DNA of 64,000 nucleotides. Origin: Marsupella aquatica. Its lineage: Eukaryota; Marchantiophyta. How positions within the stretch are numbered: the first letter of the stretch is position 1; every line of letters begins with the position of its first letter. Positions 38,000 through 48,782 of the stretch are shown piece by piece. The position numbers and the translations under genes are program-made. The notes under the pieces are model-generated. The model worked only from the letters and a program-made list of their open reading frames with translations, made no database searches and had not been told where the DNA came from. The stretch is taken from assembly GCA_973895155.1 (NCBI GenBank), contig OZ316897.1, forward strand, positions 15,314,001 to 15,378,000. Direction: 5' to 3'.

Positions 38000-38270
38000 T
38001 CTTTTAGGGGTGAGGCAGTTGGGTTTAGGGCTTATATGACATTCCTTTGCTCGACCCACGTATGCAGTCTACCCCGGAGCTCTACCAGGCCCTTCAATTT
38101 GCCGTTGGGTAGGGTCTTTGCTTCTTAGTTTTAGAGTAGTGTTCGTTGCATCTCTTTTTTGTTGCTTTTGGGCCCTTTTGGCTTGTTGGTTGCACCTTGA
38201 TTGGGTTTTGCGCCGTTGGGAACATGTCTCCTGGTTGGGCACTTTTTGTCTTTTGGCAGTTGGAATATGT
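38000..38270. repeat. Dispersed SINE-like repeat, copy 2
   Basis: It follows the same block order as 2000-2225 (GTTGGGTTTAGGGCTT, CTCTACCA, TTTTGGCTTGTTG, CATGTCTCCTGGTTG). 38287-38318 next to it has three tandem copies of ATTGCTATCCCG (the third partial). Confidence 0.5.
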
Positions 38271-38333
38271 AACAAAAAGATATCATGGATTGCTATCCCG
38301 ATTGCTATCCCGATTGCTATTGTCACCATTTCT

Positions 38334-38680
38334 TGTTGAGCATAGACGACATTCGCAACGGCAAGCCCATAAACCATCCAACGCACAAGAGTCGACACAG
38401 AGAGATACATGGTTCACCTCCATATGAGGCTACGTCCACGGGAACACACAAGTCAGAGCTTTACTGCACTCTGGGCCGAACGGCCATACCAAGCATCCAC
38501 AGCACAAGCTCTCCTATCTCTCAACTAGCTCCGTAACAATGAGCCTAAGTTCCACCAGGGTCTGGCATCATCCCTGGCTTAATACACAACAGCACTACCG
38601 CTAACATTAGCTAAGTCCTAACCCGAGTTAGCCTAACTGTAGTTAGCTCATGAGTCACAAGACTAGAGCAATATCTAACA
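38334..38680 (-). mobile_element. Solo LTR of the copia family, with 5-bp target duplication
   Basis: A 347-bp LTR in minus orientation, nearly the same throughout as the plus-oriented LTR at 61341-61684. It is bounded by TG...CA and by TTTCT on both sides (38329-38333 and 38681-38685), a typical copia-length target duplication. No internal sequence is present, so recombination between the two LTRs removed it. Confidence 0.92.
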
Positions 38681-38685
38681 TTTCT

Positions 38686-39989
38686 ATTACTATTCAAAGA
38701 ATGTACATTCAGGCTCTAAGCAACCGTTGGTTTAACCTTTGTGTCTTATCGGGAATCCTCATTTGCGAGCCTGGCCTATGTGTCATCAATTGTTTGTAAC
38801 AAATGCCTCCATGATATTGTCATTTGAGGCTGCATACAGCAAACACAAAGACAAAATGTACCAAGTGGGTTTAATGTCTTTTGAGATTTTTCCCTTTCTA
38901 ATTTTTGGTGCTTTATGGAAAATAATGCACAGTCCAAATTTGGATCAGGGATTTTTGAAACTTTTACAATACTTTTACTCAAAACAGTAAAATCAGATAA
39001 AATCTCTTGGAGCATCATGTGTATTAATTCCCTGTTAGTGCATTATGGGCAATAATAGCCCCATAATAATGAGTAACAATAAGGGCTATTAAAACATTAG
39101 CTAAATACTATCAAAGGGAAAACCCAATAAGACAATAAAGGGGAGAAAACAAGGAGAAAACCTTTCTGCAAAATTTTAGTATAGTCTTAAGACCAAAGAG
39201 TCAAAAACCCCAGAAGTCACCCAAAAACAAGCAACCCAATAAAGGGAAGACAACACAGGAAAAAAACCCAGAAGACCAAAGAGCAAGAAACCCCAAGAGC
39301 CAAAAAAAACTCCCAAAGGCCCCAACAACCACTAAAGAACAAAAACACCAAAGTGAAAAGCCTGGGAGGTAGAGCCAAGTCAACAAAACAATACAAAGAG
39401 GGTTCTTGTTGACGTTGTGCAAGTTTGTCATTTTCGCCACCTTGAACTGTTGAAGGACCACATTCCCACCTTTTTCCAAAAAACCCCTTTATTGAAAGAG
39501 TAGCAGGAGAGAAGGACACCCTCAACGTATTTCAAATATTAGCCTGGATTTGACACTGTGCGGCCTCCTTGACTTTCCTGGTGAACGTAATGATCACTCA
39601 AACAACGACCAATCTCAGAAGAGTCCTACGAATCTCTCTCTTTCGATGGATAAACGACGGTTTGACATAATTAGCGGCCCTAGATACAAAGGACTGTATA
39701 CTCACTTTTATTGAAAAATACGTATTTTGATCTGTCTTTCCTACAGTAGTTTCTCTTTCTCTCTCGCTCCAGTCAATTCTCTCCAATTTGGCAACAAAGC
39801 GTTAAATCAAAGAGATTCTTTAAACTACAAATCTGTGTGACGAAGTTCTCCAGTAGACGGGCCAGATCAGATTTCATTGCTATGCCTCAACTTGCAACTG
39901 TCAGATGCTGAACCTGCATCCAATTCAGGAGAAACGAGAGTAACGAGAGTTTTTGAAGCACAATTTCACATGCCAAACGAGGATTTCGG
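38686..39989. other. Intergenic region with a decayed retroelement piece, before FMO-B
   Basis: 39168-39400 (A-rich, with GACCAAAGAG, CAACCACTAAAGAACAAAAAC and GTGAAAAGCCTGG) is a diverged member of the family at 17971 and 36584. The final few hundred bases are the presumed FMO-B promoter and leader. No gene seen. Confidence 0.45.
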
Positions 39990-42788
39990 ATGGTTGCAGC
40001 ATCGCCTGACACTGCAGAGCTGAAGGGGAAGCCTGGAGCGGATAGCAGTCTGGGCAGGATGAAAGAAGGAGGTCCAAGAGTGGGCATTATAGGAGCAGGC
40101 GTGTCTGGGCTGGCTGCTTGCAAGCATTTTTCTCAGCGAGGTCTCAATGTCACGGTTTTGGAAGCCAAGTGTGGGATTGGTGGCATTTGGAGACAAACTT
40201 ACGCTTCCACAGCTCTGCATACCTCCAGAAGACTGTTCGAGTACTCAGATTTCCCCTGGCCAGAGTCTGCCAGTAAGCATCCCATTCACCAGGATGTGAT
40301 GGAATATCTTGAGAATTACAGTCAGCAATTTGGGCTGCTGGACAAGATTCAATTCAACTGCCAGGTAGTGCAGATTAGGAGGGGCAATTCCGTGGGAACA
40401 GATAATGGCTGGGATGCCGAGGCTAATGGATTGACGAGGAGGAAAAGCCGGAACGTGACCACAGACCAAGATTTGGCTTCAAACGATGCGAACAGTACAC
40501 TCTGGGAAGTCCGAGTAAGGAAAAAGATCCTGGATTCCACTGATTCTCCTGAATTCTCTGACGAGGTGAGAAATCTGTATACTTTAAGATTGTGAGCTTC
40601 TCGTCATTTCACATGAGATCTAAGTGATATTAAACCCAGGCGAAATAATTTGCCACTGACAACTTTCATACGTTGCTCTTTTCCACCTTCGGACAAGACC
40701 TTTGTAGCAATCAATTGTCACAAAATAGAGTTTCGGTTTTGTTTTTATATTCCTGGACCTATGAGATTGATGCTACTCTGGGGGTTGTCGCTCACAGATT
40801 TGTGTGTAGTGCAGAGTTATGAGTTCGAGTTTCTGGTAATTTGTTGTGGTTCCTTTGGAGATGTCCCTAGCGTGCCCTCGTTTCCTGCAAAGGAAGGCCC
40901 TGAGGCTTTCTCGGGGCAAGTCTTACACTCATTGGAGTACTCTTCTCTGGGTCCAGAGAAGTCAAGTGAATTAATTCATGGGAAAAAGGTGGTCGTCGTG
41001 GGATATGGAAAGACTGCCCTGGATATTGTAATGGAGGTCGCCAATGCCCTCGAAGGTCAGCGATTCTCAATTGCAGACAATCATTCGTATTCGGAATTAA
41101 CCAGAAATTATGAAAATCTGTGGTTTGGGTTTTCTGTTGTATTCAAAAGTCTCAAAACCAGCGACAGCTGGTCGCTGTTTGAAGAAAGCTTTAGTACGAG
41201 GGGAATGTCCCATTTGTCCCTTCTTTTTGTGGTGGCTGCCATTTGCTACTGTACAATATTTGTGGTCAAACAGAATAATTTGTGGAACTACCTCATGTTG
41301 ACGCGAATATGATGCTCCATTCTGGTCACAGATGCCTCTGGGGGAACCTGCACACTGCTTTTCAGGCGCACCCACTGGATATTTCCCCATAAAATGCCCA
41401 TGGCTTTTGGCTATATTCCGTTTATGTACCTGTCCTTCACCCGATTTGGCGAATGGTTTACTCCGAAACCAAACCAAGGGATCCTCCAACGATTTTTGCA
41501 AATGATTTTCCGTCCGTTGGTGAGCTGAACTCATCTTTTCACTTTGTTGAAATCTCTAAATTTTTTGAGTCCTCTTTGCTGCGCAGAATACCAGCTGGGT
41601 CTGTAGTATTATACTTGAATGAGATTTTGCACAATTTGGCTGCTACTTTATCGTGTCTACGCCTTCCTTGTCCAGAAATTCAGTTGAAGAGCCTCCCGGT
41701 TTTGGTTCAATTGTTGATAAATTGCTGCAATTGGTGGACAGAGATGGGTAATGTGGAAGACGGTGGAATACAACATTCGAAATCAGTTGCCTCTATCCAA
41801 GTTTGGAATACTCCCCGACCATTCATTAATTGAGGACATCTCCGGCTGCATGACACCGTCACTGCCTGTCGGTTTTGTACCACACTTGGAGAAGGGCCAC
41901 ATTGGACTAGTGAAGACCCCTTCGTTCAGCTTCTATCCTCAAGGTGTCGTTCTGGCAGATGGAAAGAAAGTTGAGGCAGACGTTGTTCTTCTATGCACTG
42001 GTTATAATGCCCAAGAAAAGTTGAAGGCGATTCTTCCTATAGCTGCCAGAGAATCTGTGTTCGAGAAAGAAGATACAATATCTCTTTACAGGTATGTCTA
42101 TTTTAATGACTTCTTTGTGGATGATGGAAAGGCCGCTGATTCGGTTTTCGTCAACTGTGTGTGAATCTGCCTGCTGTTTGAGAGAGAGAGTCTTGTTTCC
42201 AAGATACCTGTTCTGTTATAATCACTTCTAGTTGAGGAAGCACATAAGCTATCCTCGACACTTGGATTTGTTCTGTTATAATCACTTCTAGTTGAGGAAG
42301 CACATAGTGTATCCTGGACACTTGGATTTGTTTTACTGCGGAGTCCACATCTGCTGGCTTGCTTTCATGTCCAAGTTTTCTCTTAGTTGGATGCATCAGT
42401 CGGTGTCAGCAACCTGAGAATGATGGGTGGAATGCTTTACAGAGGACTGGTGCACCCAAAAATTCCAGGTATGGCTTTTCTGGGGTATCATGAGGGGCTT
42501 ACCACCACCAATTCTGCTGAGCTAGGAGCTGTGTGGCTAGCGCACCTGATACAAGGCCAATTCAGTCTGCGGGATCATGCAACGATGGAGGTCGATATGG
42601 CAAAATGGTGGCAATGTAAGAAGAGTGCTACTCCCCTCTACAAGCGACCATGTATAGGCTCAGTTGTAATATGGCACTATGACACACTGTGTAAGGATAT
42701 GGGGGTTACTCGAAATGCCCAGAAGCTTAGCTGGTGGAACTCCTTGTTCTCAATACCCAGCGTGAAAAATTACAAGCTGAGTGATTAA
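39990..42788 (+). CDS. FMO: Flavin-containing monooxygenase, FMO1-like (FMO-B)
   Basis: Exons: 39990-40565, 40815-41055, 41332-41519, 41742-42091, 42443-42788, giving 566 residues. Exons 2, 3 and 4 are 241, 188 and 350 nt, exactly as in FMO-A, with the same phases. Motifs: GAGVSG (35-40), GGIW, YSDFPWPES, FSGQVLHSLEY (FMO signature, 224-234), GYGKTA for NADPH, LCTGYN, and a C-terminal LYRGLVHPKIP. The reaction is NADPH- and FAD-dependent oxygenation of a nitrogen or sulfur nucleophile. The substrate is unknown. The N-terminus is about 19 residues longer than FMO-A before the FAD motif. A second ATG at codon 24 would remove this extension. Exon 5 acceptor was placed at 42441-42442 because only it restores the frame and the LYRG motif. 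Intron 4 carries a 60-bp tandem duplication. Confidence 0.88.
42211..42330. repeat. 60-bp tandem duplication in FMO-B intron 4
   Basis: Two adjacent copies (42211-42270 and 42271-42330) differ at a few positions. Each contains ATAATCACTTCTAGTTGAGG and ends in CACTTGGATTTG. Confidence 0.9.
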
Positions 42789-43092
42789 GCGAGTATCTAT
42801 TTCGTTACCCCGAGAGACTTTCGAAGGTGCTCCGAGAGTTTGACAGACAAGTTGTGGTCCTCGCCCCTGTACAAGATCTTGAGCTGTATATGCGGAGCGT
42901 CCTTCTCTTCATTTAAACTAGCTCGCATCACATTCAGGCTTGCAGAATGTAGTCAAGAAATTGTCCAGACAATAAAAAGGCTCCCTGTTCGGATTGTTTA
43001 CATATTCCTGTCATGACCACAATTCCAGTAGCCATTTCGTTGATTAATGCTGTAATTGAGGACTGCAGTACTGAAATGGAAAGCATTCTCTA

Positions 43093-43430
43093 CCCGGGAT
43101 CAATCAAGATTCACACAAGGGCAGCGCGTCACAAATGTGTGCATCTGTTGAGAAATTGACAAATTAAAGCGGTCATTCCTCACTGTGCGCACCTTTCCAA
43201 TGGTGACGTTAAGTTTGGCATTGAATGTGTATGAGTAGCAACGACCAGTGAGATCCAAAATTGCCACGCCAAAAACCTCAGGGAGTACAAGACTATGAAT
43301 GAATTTAAAAATCCATGGGGACGGCACCATTTTATTTGTTTGAAGGTAAACAGGATGCCGAGACTTTAAGAAATAGGGGGAGCTCAATTATGGCCCTGCA
43401 AGCTACATACAAGGACAACTTACTCCTGAT
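43093..43430. repeat. Dispersed segmental repeat, copy 1
   Basis: This roughly 330-bp stretch matches 47468-47772 in the same orientation over its whole length with many substitutions. Shared blocks include CACAAATGTGTGCATCTGTT and GCGGTCATTCCTCACTGTGC. On the minus strand this copy has a 95-codon open frame (43100-43387) that the other copy does not keep. It sits just after FMO-B, so it may be duplicated 3' flank or a decayed exon. Confidence 0.7.
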
Positions 43431-43541
43431 ACCACCCTATCAAAGAGGGTGTTGAAGAGGGGAAGAAATATACTTGATGGACCCCCAAACCCCAAAATAC
43501 AAAGTGTTACTAGATGGACCCCATTAGTCATCTAGGCCGGT

Positions 43542-43649
43542 GATGGACCTTAAATCAATGTACCCAAAACCTCCAAGGGCCTCATGGGGTCCATCATGGA
43601 CCTTAAATCAATGTACCCAAACCCTCCAAGGGCCTCATGGGGTCCATCA
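43542..43649. repeat. 54-bp tandem duplication
   Basis: Two copies (43542-43595 and 43596-43649), nearly identical, each with ATGGACCTTAAATCAATG and CTCATGGGGTCCATC. Confidence 0.9.
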
Positions 43650-43846
43650 AGTAACACTTTTCAATTTAGGGGTCATCAAGCATATCTTTGTGAAGGAATC
43701 TCTTCAGGACCATACTCTAAAGCCCTGCCTGAGGGTGATTATAAATAGAAACACCCCATGTGTTTACAATCAGCCTAAACACACTACGAGCTTGGGTGCT
43801 AATAAATGTAACTTTTGTGTGGAACAATGTTTACCGGTGGGTAACC

Positions 43847-43942
43847 ATTTGTACTCTGTGTTCATGTGTAATTTTGTCCAGGAACTTAGCAACACAGAGT
43901 ACAAATTTTGTTGACCTTTTCCTGGACAAAATTACACATGAA
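43847..43942. repeat. Interleaved inverted repeats (A-B-A'-B')
   Basis: Arm A 43847-43862 (16 bp) pairs perfectly with 43891-43906. Arm B 43861-43884 (24 bp) pairs perfectly with 43919-43942. A and B overlap by two bases. The order is that of a pseudoknot. The segment is not in a recognisable gene. Confidence 0.9.
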
Positions 43943-44695
43943 AACTGATAAGTGGCTGGGGTTCTCTGTTAGTATATTGTACTTAGCTGTAGGACCCAGT
44001 TAATCAGGTTAACTAGATAGCAATTTAACCATGGTTAAAGTTTCTGAGGTTAGATTAGTGGAAAGGGGGTATACCTTTGTGATAGATAGTACTTAGATAT
44101 TAATTTCAGGGGTGAAGGACTGAGAGTGAAAGAAAAAGATTGGTGGTAGACCAGCTTGTGAGTTTGCTAGGATATGGTGGATGTATTGAGATTGTGTATA
44201 GTTATTCATTTCTGAATCGTGGACTTAACCCAGACAGGGTGAACCATGGATCTATGCATCATTATTTATTACTGGGTAGTGCACGCACCGGTTCTCTGTG
44301 ACGTTGTGTTGTACAATATATACTCAACATTCTAGTTCATAACCTGCATCTGGAATGTTATTGCATCCAGCTGTTTAGCTTGTTCTCACATTCCAGACAC
44401 AGCCTAGTAATCCCCTGCCCAGATATTGATTCCAACGCCTAAATCCTTGCAAGATCTGACTCTTCGTATCATCTTTTACTTTATGGAAGAGAATGTCCAT
44501 CACAAGCAATGGAAGGGCATTTTGAGAATTTCCCTTACTTGTCTCTTGGTAACTAAAGTAAAATCTGAACTTTGCATGAGATTTGGGTTTGTCTCCAAGC
44601 AAGAAGATAGGGGAAACAGAAAAATCAATCTTCCAGAGATTAAAGTCTAATAACTTTGTGTTTTCATAGCATTACTGGCCCTATGCCCGTGTGGT
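43943..44695. other. Intergenic region
   Basis: No gene or strong repeat seen. Short ORFs on both strands at 44375-44650 overlap each other and have no domain. Confidence 0.45.
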
Positions 44696-44699
44696 GCAC

Positions 44700-45130
44700 G
44701 AAAGATGTCGAGGAGAGAAAATATGTTGAGGTGATAAAAGATGTAGAGGAGAGAAAAGATGTCAAGAAGAGAAAGGATGGCAAGGTGAGAAAAAATGTAA
44801 AGATGAGGAAAAGATATCGAGGGTGAGGGAAAGATGTCGAGGGGTGAGAAAAAGATATTGTGGTGCGATAAAGATGTGAATGTGAGAAAAAGATGGCAAG
44901 ATAAAATGTCAAGGTGAGAAAAAGATGTGAAGGTGAGAAAAGGTCTCGAGGAGAGAAAAATCTGTCAAGGACAGTAAAGATTTTGAGGGTGAGATAAAGA
45001 TGTCAAGGTGAGACAAAGGATGGCAAGAAGAGAAATAAATGGCAAGGCAGGCCTGGGCAAAGATGATGCAAAGAGATAAATATGTAAAGATTAGAAAAAT
45101 TGGGAGAAAAGCTGCCAAGGCAAGGCAAAC
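44700..45130. repeat. Degenerate GA-rich minisatellite
   Basis: About 20 degenerate copies of a roughly 19-bp unit of the form GTGAGAAAAAGATGTCAAG. The plus strand is almost all purine plus T. No frame runs through it. Confidence 0.8.
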
Positions 45131-45593
45131 AAATATAACTTTAATTTGCAATGTATTGTTGAGGCATGTTATGCGTGATCTTCAAAGCTGATTGTATCGG
45201 GCACTTCGCAAGGTAGTTGTAAGTTTAGGCATGTTATCATTACAACCATGTTATTGCTGCCAAACCCAATAGTTACTCAGGCATTGCACAAATACATTGA
45301 GGTAAGGTAAAAAGGTGCATGCAGGATTAGGAATTAAGTGTTGTTGTTTTGGCTATAACTATGCAGCCTGTGACACTATTAAGAGTTGTGAGAGTGTAAT
45401 CATTTTGGTTGATTGGTTCTTGTTGCCACAAATGAATGCAAAGGGTGGGGGCAAGGGAGCGGAGAGGGTGCACGGGGAGGGGGAGGGAGGGGAGGGAACT
45501 AAAGATTAATGGGGGAGGAGAAATTAAATGAAAAAAATATCCTTACAACACCAATTAAGCATGGACTTGAATCAATCAAATTTGATGACAACA

Positions 45594-45690
45594 TTCATTT
45601 GTGGCTCTTTTATTGTGAAAAGCGTTCCTTGTCATTCATTTATGGGCATTCATTTATGGCTCTTTTATTGTGAAAAGCGTTCCTTGTCAT
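45594..45690. repeat. Short tandem duplication
   Basis: The block from TTCATTTGTGGCTC (copy 2: TTCATTTATGGCTC) through CTTTTATTGTGAAAAGCG and TTCCTTGTCATT occurs twice in direct succession, starting at about 45594 and 45649. Confidence 0.8.
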
Positions 45691-45693
45691 TGC

Positions 45694-46057
45694 GCATATC
45701 TTGTTCAAATTGCATAAAACTTTATGTAATCAAGTGATGCAATTCAAGTGAACACAAAGTAGGGGACAAAAGACTCAGTCGGGTATTTAGAGTAGGGGCA
45801 AGAGTTGGGCAAGAGTTGGGCAAGAGCTCTTCATTGTCAATATTACAAAAGACGGAACAAATGTGGTTGGCAAACCATTGGGCATATCTTGTTCAAATTG
45901 CACATAACTTTATGTAATCAAGTGATGCAATTCAAGTGAACACAAAGTAGGGGACAAAAGACTCAGATGGGTATTTAGAGTAGGGCAAAAGTTGGGCAAG
46001 AGCTCTTTATTGTCAATATTAGGAAAGATGGAAGAAATGTGGTTGGCAAAAGGCGCA
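45694..46057. repeat. 198-bp tandem duplication
   Basis: Copy 1 runs 45694-45891 and copy 2 45892 to about 46057. They share GTTCAAATTGCA, GTAATCAAGTGATGCAATTC, GTAGGGGACAAAAGACTCAG and TTGGGCAAGAGCTCTT. Copy 1 contains an extra GGGCAAGAGTT unit. Confidence 0.85.
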
Positions 46058-47467
46058 AATGGGGCAAAGAGCTGAGCGCCCGACTAGGGAAAGAATTGGG
46101 GCAAAAGCCAGAGCAAGACCAATTGAGATGCCAAGGCATGTTAAGCAAGCCAAGTATTGGGGAGAAAAATTGTTTGGAGCTTGGTCTCATGGCCTTCATT
46201 GAAAAAGTCTTCCTTCAAAAAGATGGAAGTTTAGTTGAAATAACGAGGAGGCTAGATTTGTGTAGGGATCATGATAGCAAGGCAAGCAGGCACGGACATC
46301 GTAGAATGTACAACATTTGAGAGCTGTTTAGCTTTCAAAGTAATCTAGACTTTCGCTTGCTGATTCACAATCATTAGCGCTTTCAGGAATTGCGCGAAAG
46401 TCGTGGGTTGTGCGCTTCTGTCATTTTCTGAGAACTGATCTGTTAGGATATGAAAGAATCACGTGAGTAGCGCTAAATTTAAGTTCCAAAGCATGCCTAT
46501 ATCATTTGCTAATCGTGTAATGGTCTGCGTGTGTGGCAGCTGTCTCACTGCTGCGAAGTAAGTTCTTCTTTGTATAGTCCTTGCAAAAATTATGAATCTT
46601 CCTTCGCATTGTTGAATGAAGTCCAATCAAGTCGAGCTAATGGACCACCAAAATTTAACTTCCTCTCGTAGGGATCCCGAGAGAAACTCGTGCAAACCCA
46701 TGCTATTACAGTAGGCTACACTGAGCACCCTAAACGTCAGAGCGGTCATTGCTCCAGGAGAATTAGATTCGGATGAAACAATACCTTGATCTAAGCTTCG
46801 GCAGCTAGGTTAGTTGTTTCCTCATAGTCAGTTTGTCCCCAACATGCGGTCCTCCACTCGAAAGTGCAATTTCAATCCAGAGTACTCTTTGCACACTAAG
46901 GGAACCTGTGGTCTTTGTGCATTGCATGCCCTGCGATTGGCAAAATGCTTGAACTGGAAAACAGCGGCACCTATTAATTTCTAGAAATGATAGTGGCGTT
47001 CAACGAAGAGCAGCGCCACTGAGCCTCCGCCCCCTAGAACAATCAACAATGGGGCAGAAATTCTAAATCGGTGTTGGTTATTCGACCAATCTACACTATG
47101 TCAAGGTATAGCCTCTGTTCAGAGTGTATTGGGTAACAACCCAATCAGAAAGAGCAGTGATGCAATCTCACTTGGTTTGCTCGTCTGACGGGAAAGGAAG
47201 CAACGAGGAGCACAGCTGCACCATGGCGATCAAAAAGCTACACTGGACAGGGATCGGGGATGATTCCCAGGACCCAATTCAAGGATGTCATGACCATTCC
47301 GGAGTGAACTGGTACATACATATCAAACGTCCTGTCAATTTTGATGATCTGGTCTAATATTGTTCGATAATCCCTGTCTCTATGGTCAAGCACCAACCTC
47401 CATGCACGGACCAGGTGCTCAACTGAAGGAAGTAACGAGATTTCGTCTTAAAATTGAAACAATACTC
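46058..47467. other. Intergenic region
   Basis: No recognisable gene. Small plus-strand ORFs at 46039-46320 and 47124-47357 have no domain and no visible splice partner. No strong repeat was noticed between 46330 and 47460. Confidence 0.45.
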
Positions 47468-47772
47468 CTCGAAGATTGACACAAAGGCAGAGCGACACAA
47501 ATGTGTGCATCTGTTGAGAAATTGACAAAGCGGTCATTCCTCACTGTGCTTACCTTTCAAACGATGACGTGAAGTTTTGCATTCAAATGTGCATGAGGAG
47601 CAACGACTAGTGATATTCAAACTTCCACAGCAAAAAAGTTACGGAGTATACGACAATGAATGACACTAAAATCCATGGAGACGACACCATCTTATTTGTT
47701 TGAACGGAAATACAATGCGGAGAGTTTAGTGGGACCACATTATGGCCCCGGAAGCTAAATAACAAGGGCAAC
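47468..47772. repeat. Dispersed segmental repeat, copy 2
   Basis: It is homologous to 43093-43430 in the same orientation. It starts at GATTGACACAAAGGCAGAG and ends around TAACAAGGGCAACT. Several small indels break the minus-strand frame seen in copy 1. Confidence 0.7.
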
Positions 47773-47841
47773 TCCTGCGCAGTGTATAACTATGATCAAC
47801 TACAGATTTGATGCTGTGCATCAGTCACACCTTGCCAGGAC

Positions 47842-48782
47842 AGCATTAAAGGTGATTGGTGTTGTCGGTCAGAAGGACAGGTCGGTGGGAAGCTGAGGAA
47901 CAGTCGCCATGCAAGTCACGGCAACAGCAGACAGCCAGGCGCAAACCTCTTGGAGTGTGTGGAAGAGCTGCCCTTCCATGTAGAAGCCAAGAGGAGGGTT
48001 CTTCGAGGAAATTTGGAAAGTGGTGTTGCTCTTCAGGGCCGTGTTGGCGTAAAGATGATGGGTCTTGTTGCCAACATTGCCCTTTCTCGCTAATCACAAT
48101 TGAACTCACAGACTTCATACCGGAGAGCACTAAAGATGATGGGTGTTGTTAATCAGAACGACAGGTCGGTTCGAAGTTGAGGAGCAGTTGCCATGTAAGT
48201 CACAGCAACAGCAGAAAGCCAAGCGCAAACCTCTTGGACTGTGTGGAAGAGCTTCCGTTCAATGTAGAAGCCAAGAGGAGGGTTCTTAAAGCAAATTTGG
48301 AAGGTGGTGTTGCTCTTCAGGGTCGTGTTGGCATAAAGATGATGGGTCTTGTTGCCAACATTGCCCTTTCTCGTTAATCATATATTGAGGTCACAGAACT
48401 TAATACCGAGAGCACTAAAGATGATGGGTGTTGTTAGTCACTAGGACAGGTCGGTTCGAAGTTGAGGAACAGTCGCCATGTAAGTCACAGCAACAGCAGA
48501 AAACCGGGCGCAAACCTCTTGGAGTGTGTGGAAGACCTTCCCTTCGCTGTAGAAGCCAAGATGAGGGTTCTTAGAGCAAATTTGGAAGGTGGTGTTGCTT
48601 TTCAGGGTCGTGTTGGCGTAAAGATGATGGGTCTTGTTGCCAACATTGCCCTGTTTGGAAAATGTCTGGTCAATGCACTACACACTGACAGAATCCCAAT
48701 CTTACCGCTCTTCAGAGCCAGAATTCATGGTCAGGTTTTCCGCTCTCCCAACGACTGGAACCGCCAATTTGAAAATCGGTAG
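47842..48782 (+). repeat. Three tandem 285-bp units sharing an open reading frame
   Basis: Units start at 47842, 48126 and 48411, a period of 284-285 bp. Within each a stretch of roughly 60 codons stays open without indels and reads ANLL(E/D)CVE(E/D)LPF, VEAK, a basic residue cluster, NLE(S/G)GVA, QGRVG(V/I)KMMGLVANIAL. Units 1 and 2 end with SR and a stop at the same place. In unit 3 the frame runs on to 48782 (GKCLVNALHTDRIP...). I do not recognise the peptide. No start codon context or splice sites were established. Most differences between units 2 and 3 change amino acids, so coding function is not demonstrated. It may be an exon amplification, a repeat-protein gene fragment, or non-coding. 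Confidence 0.6.

Noticed and set aside
40650-41312. 220-codon ORF inside FMO-B
   Set aside because: It reads intron 1, exon 2 and intron 2 without splicing. The spliced model restores FMO homology.
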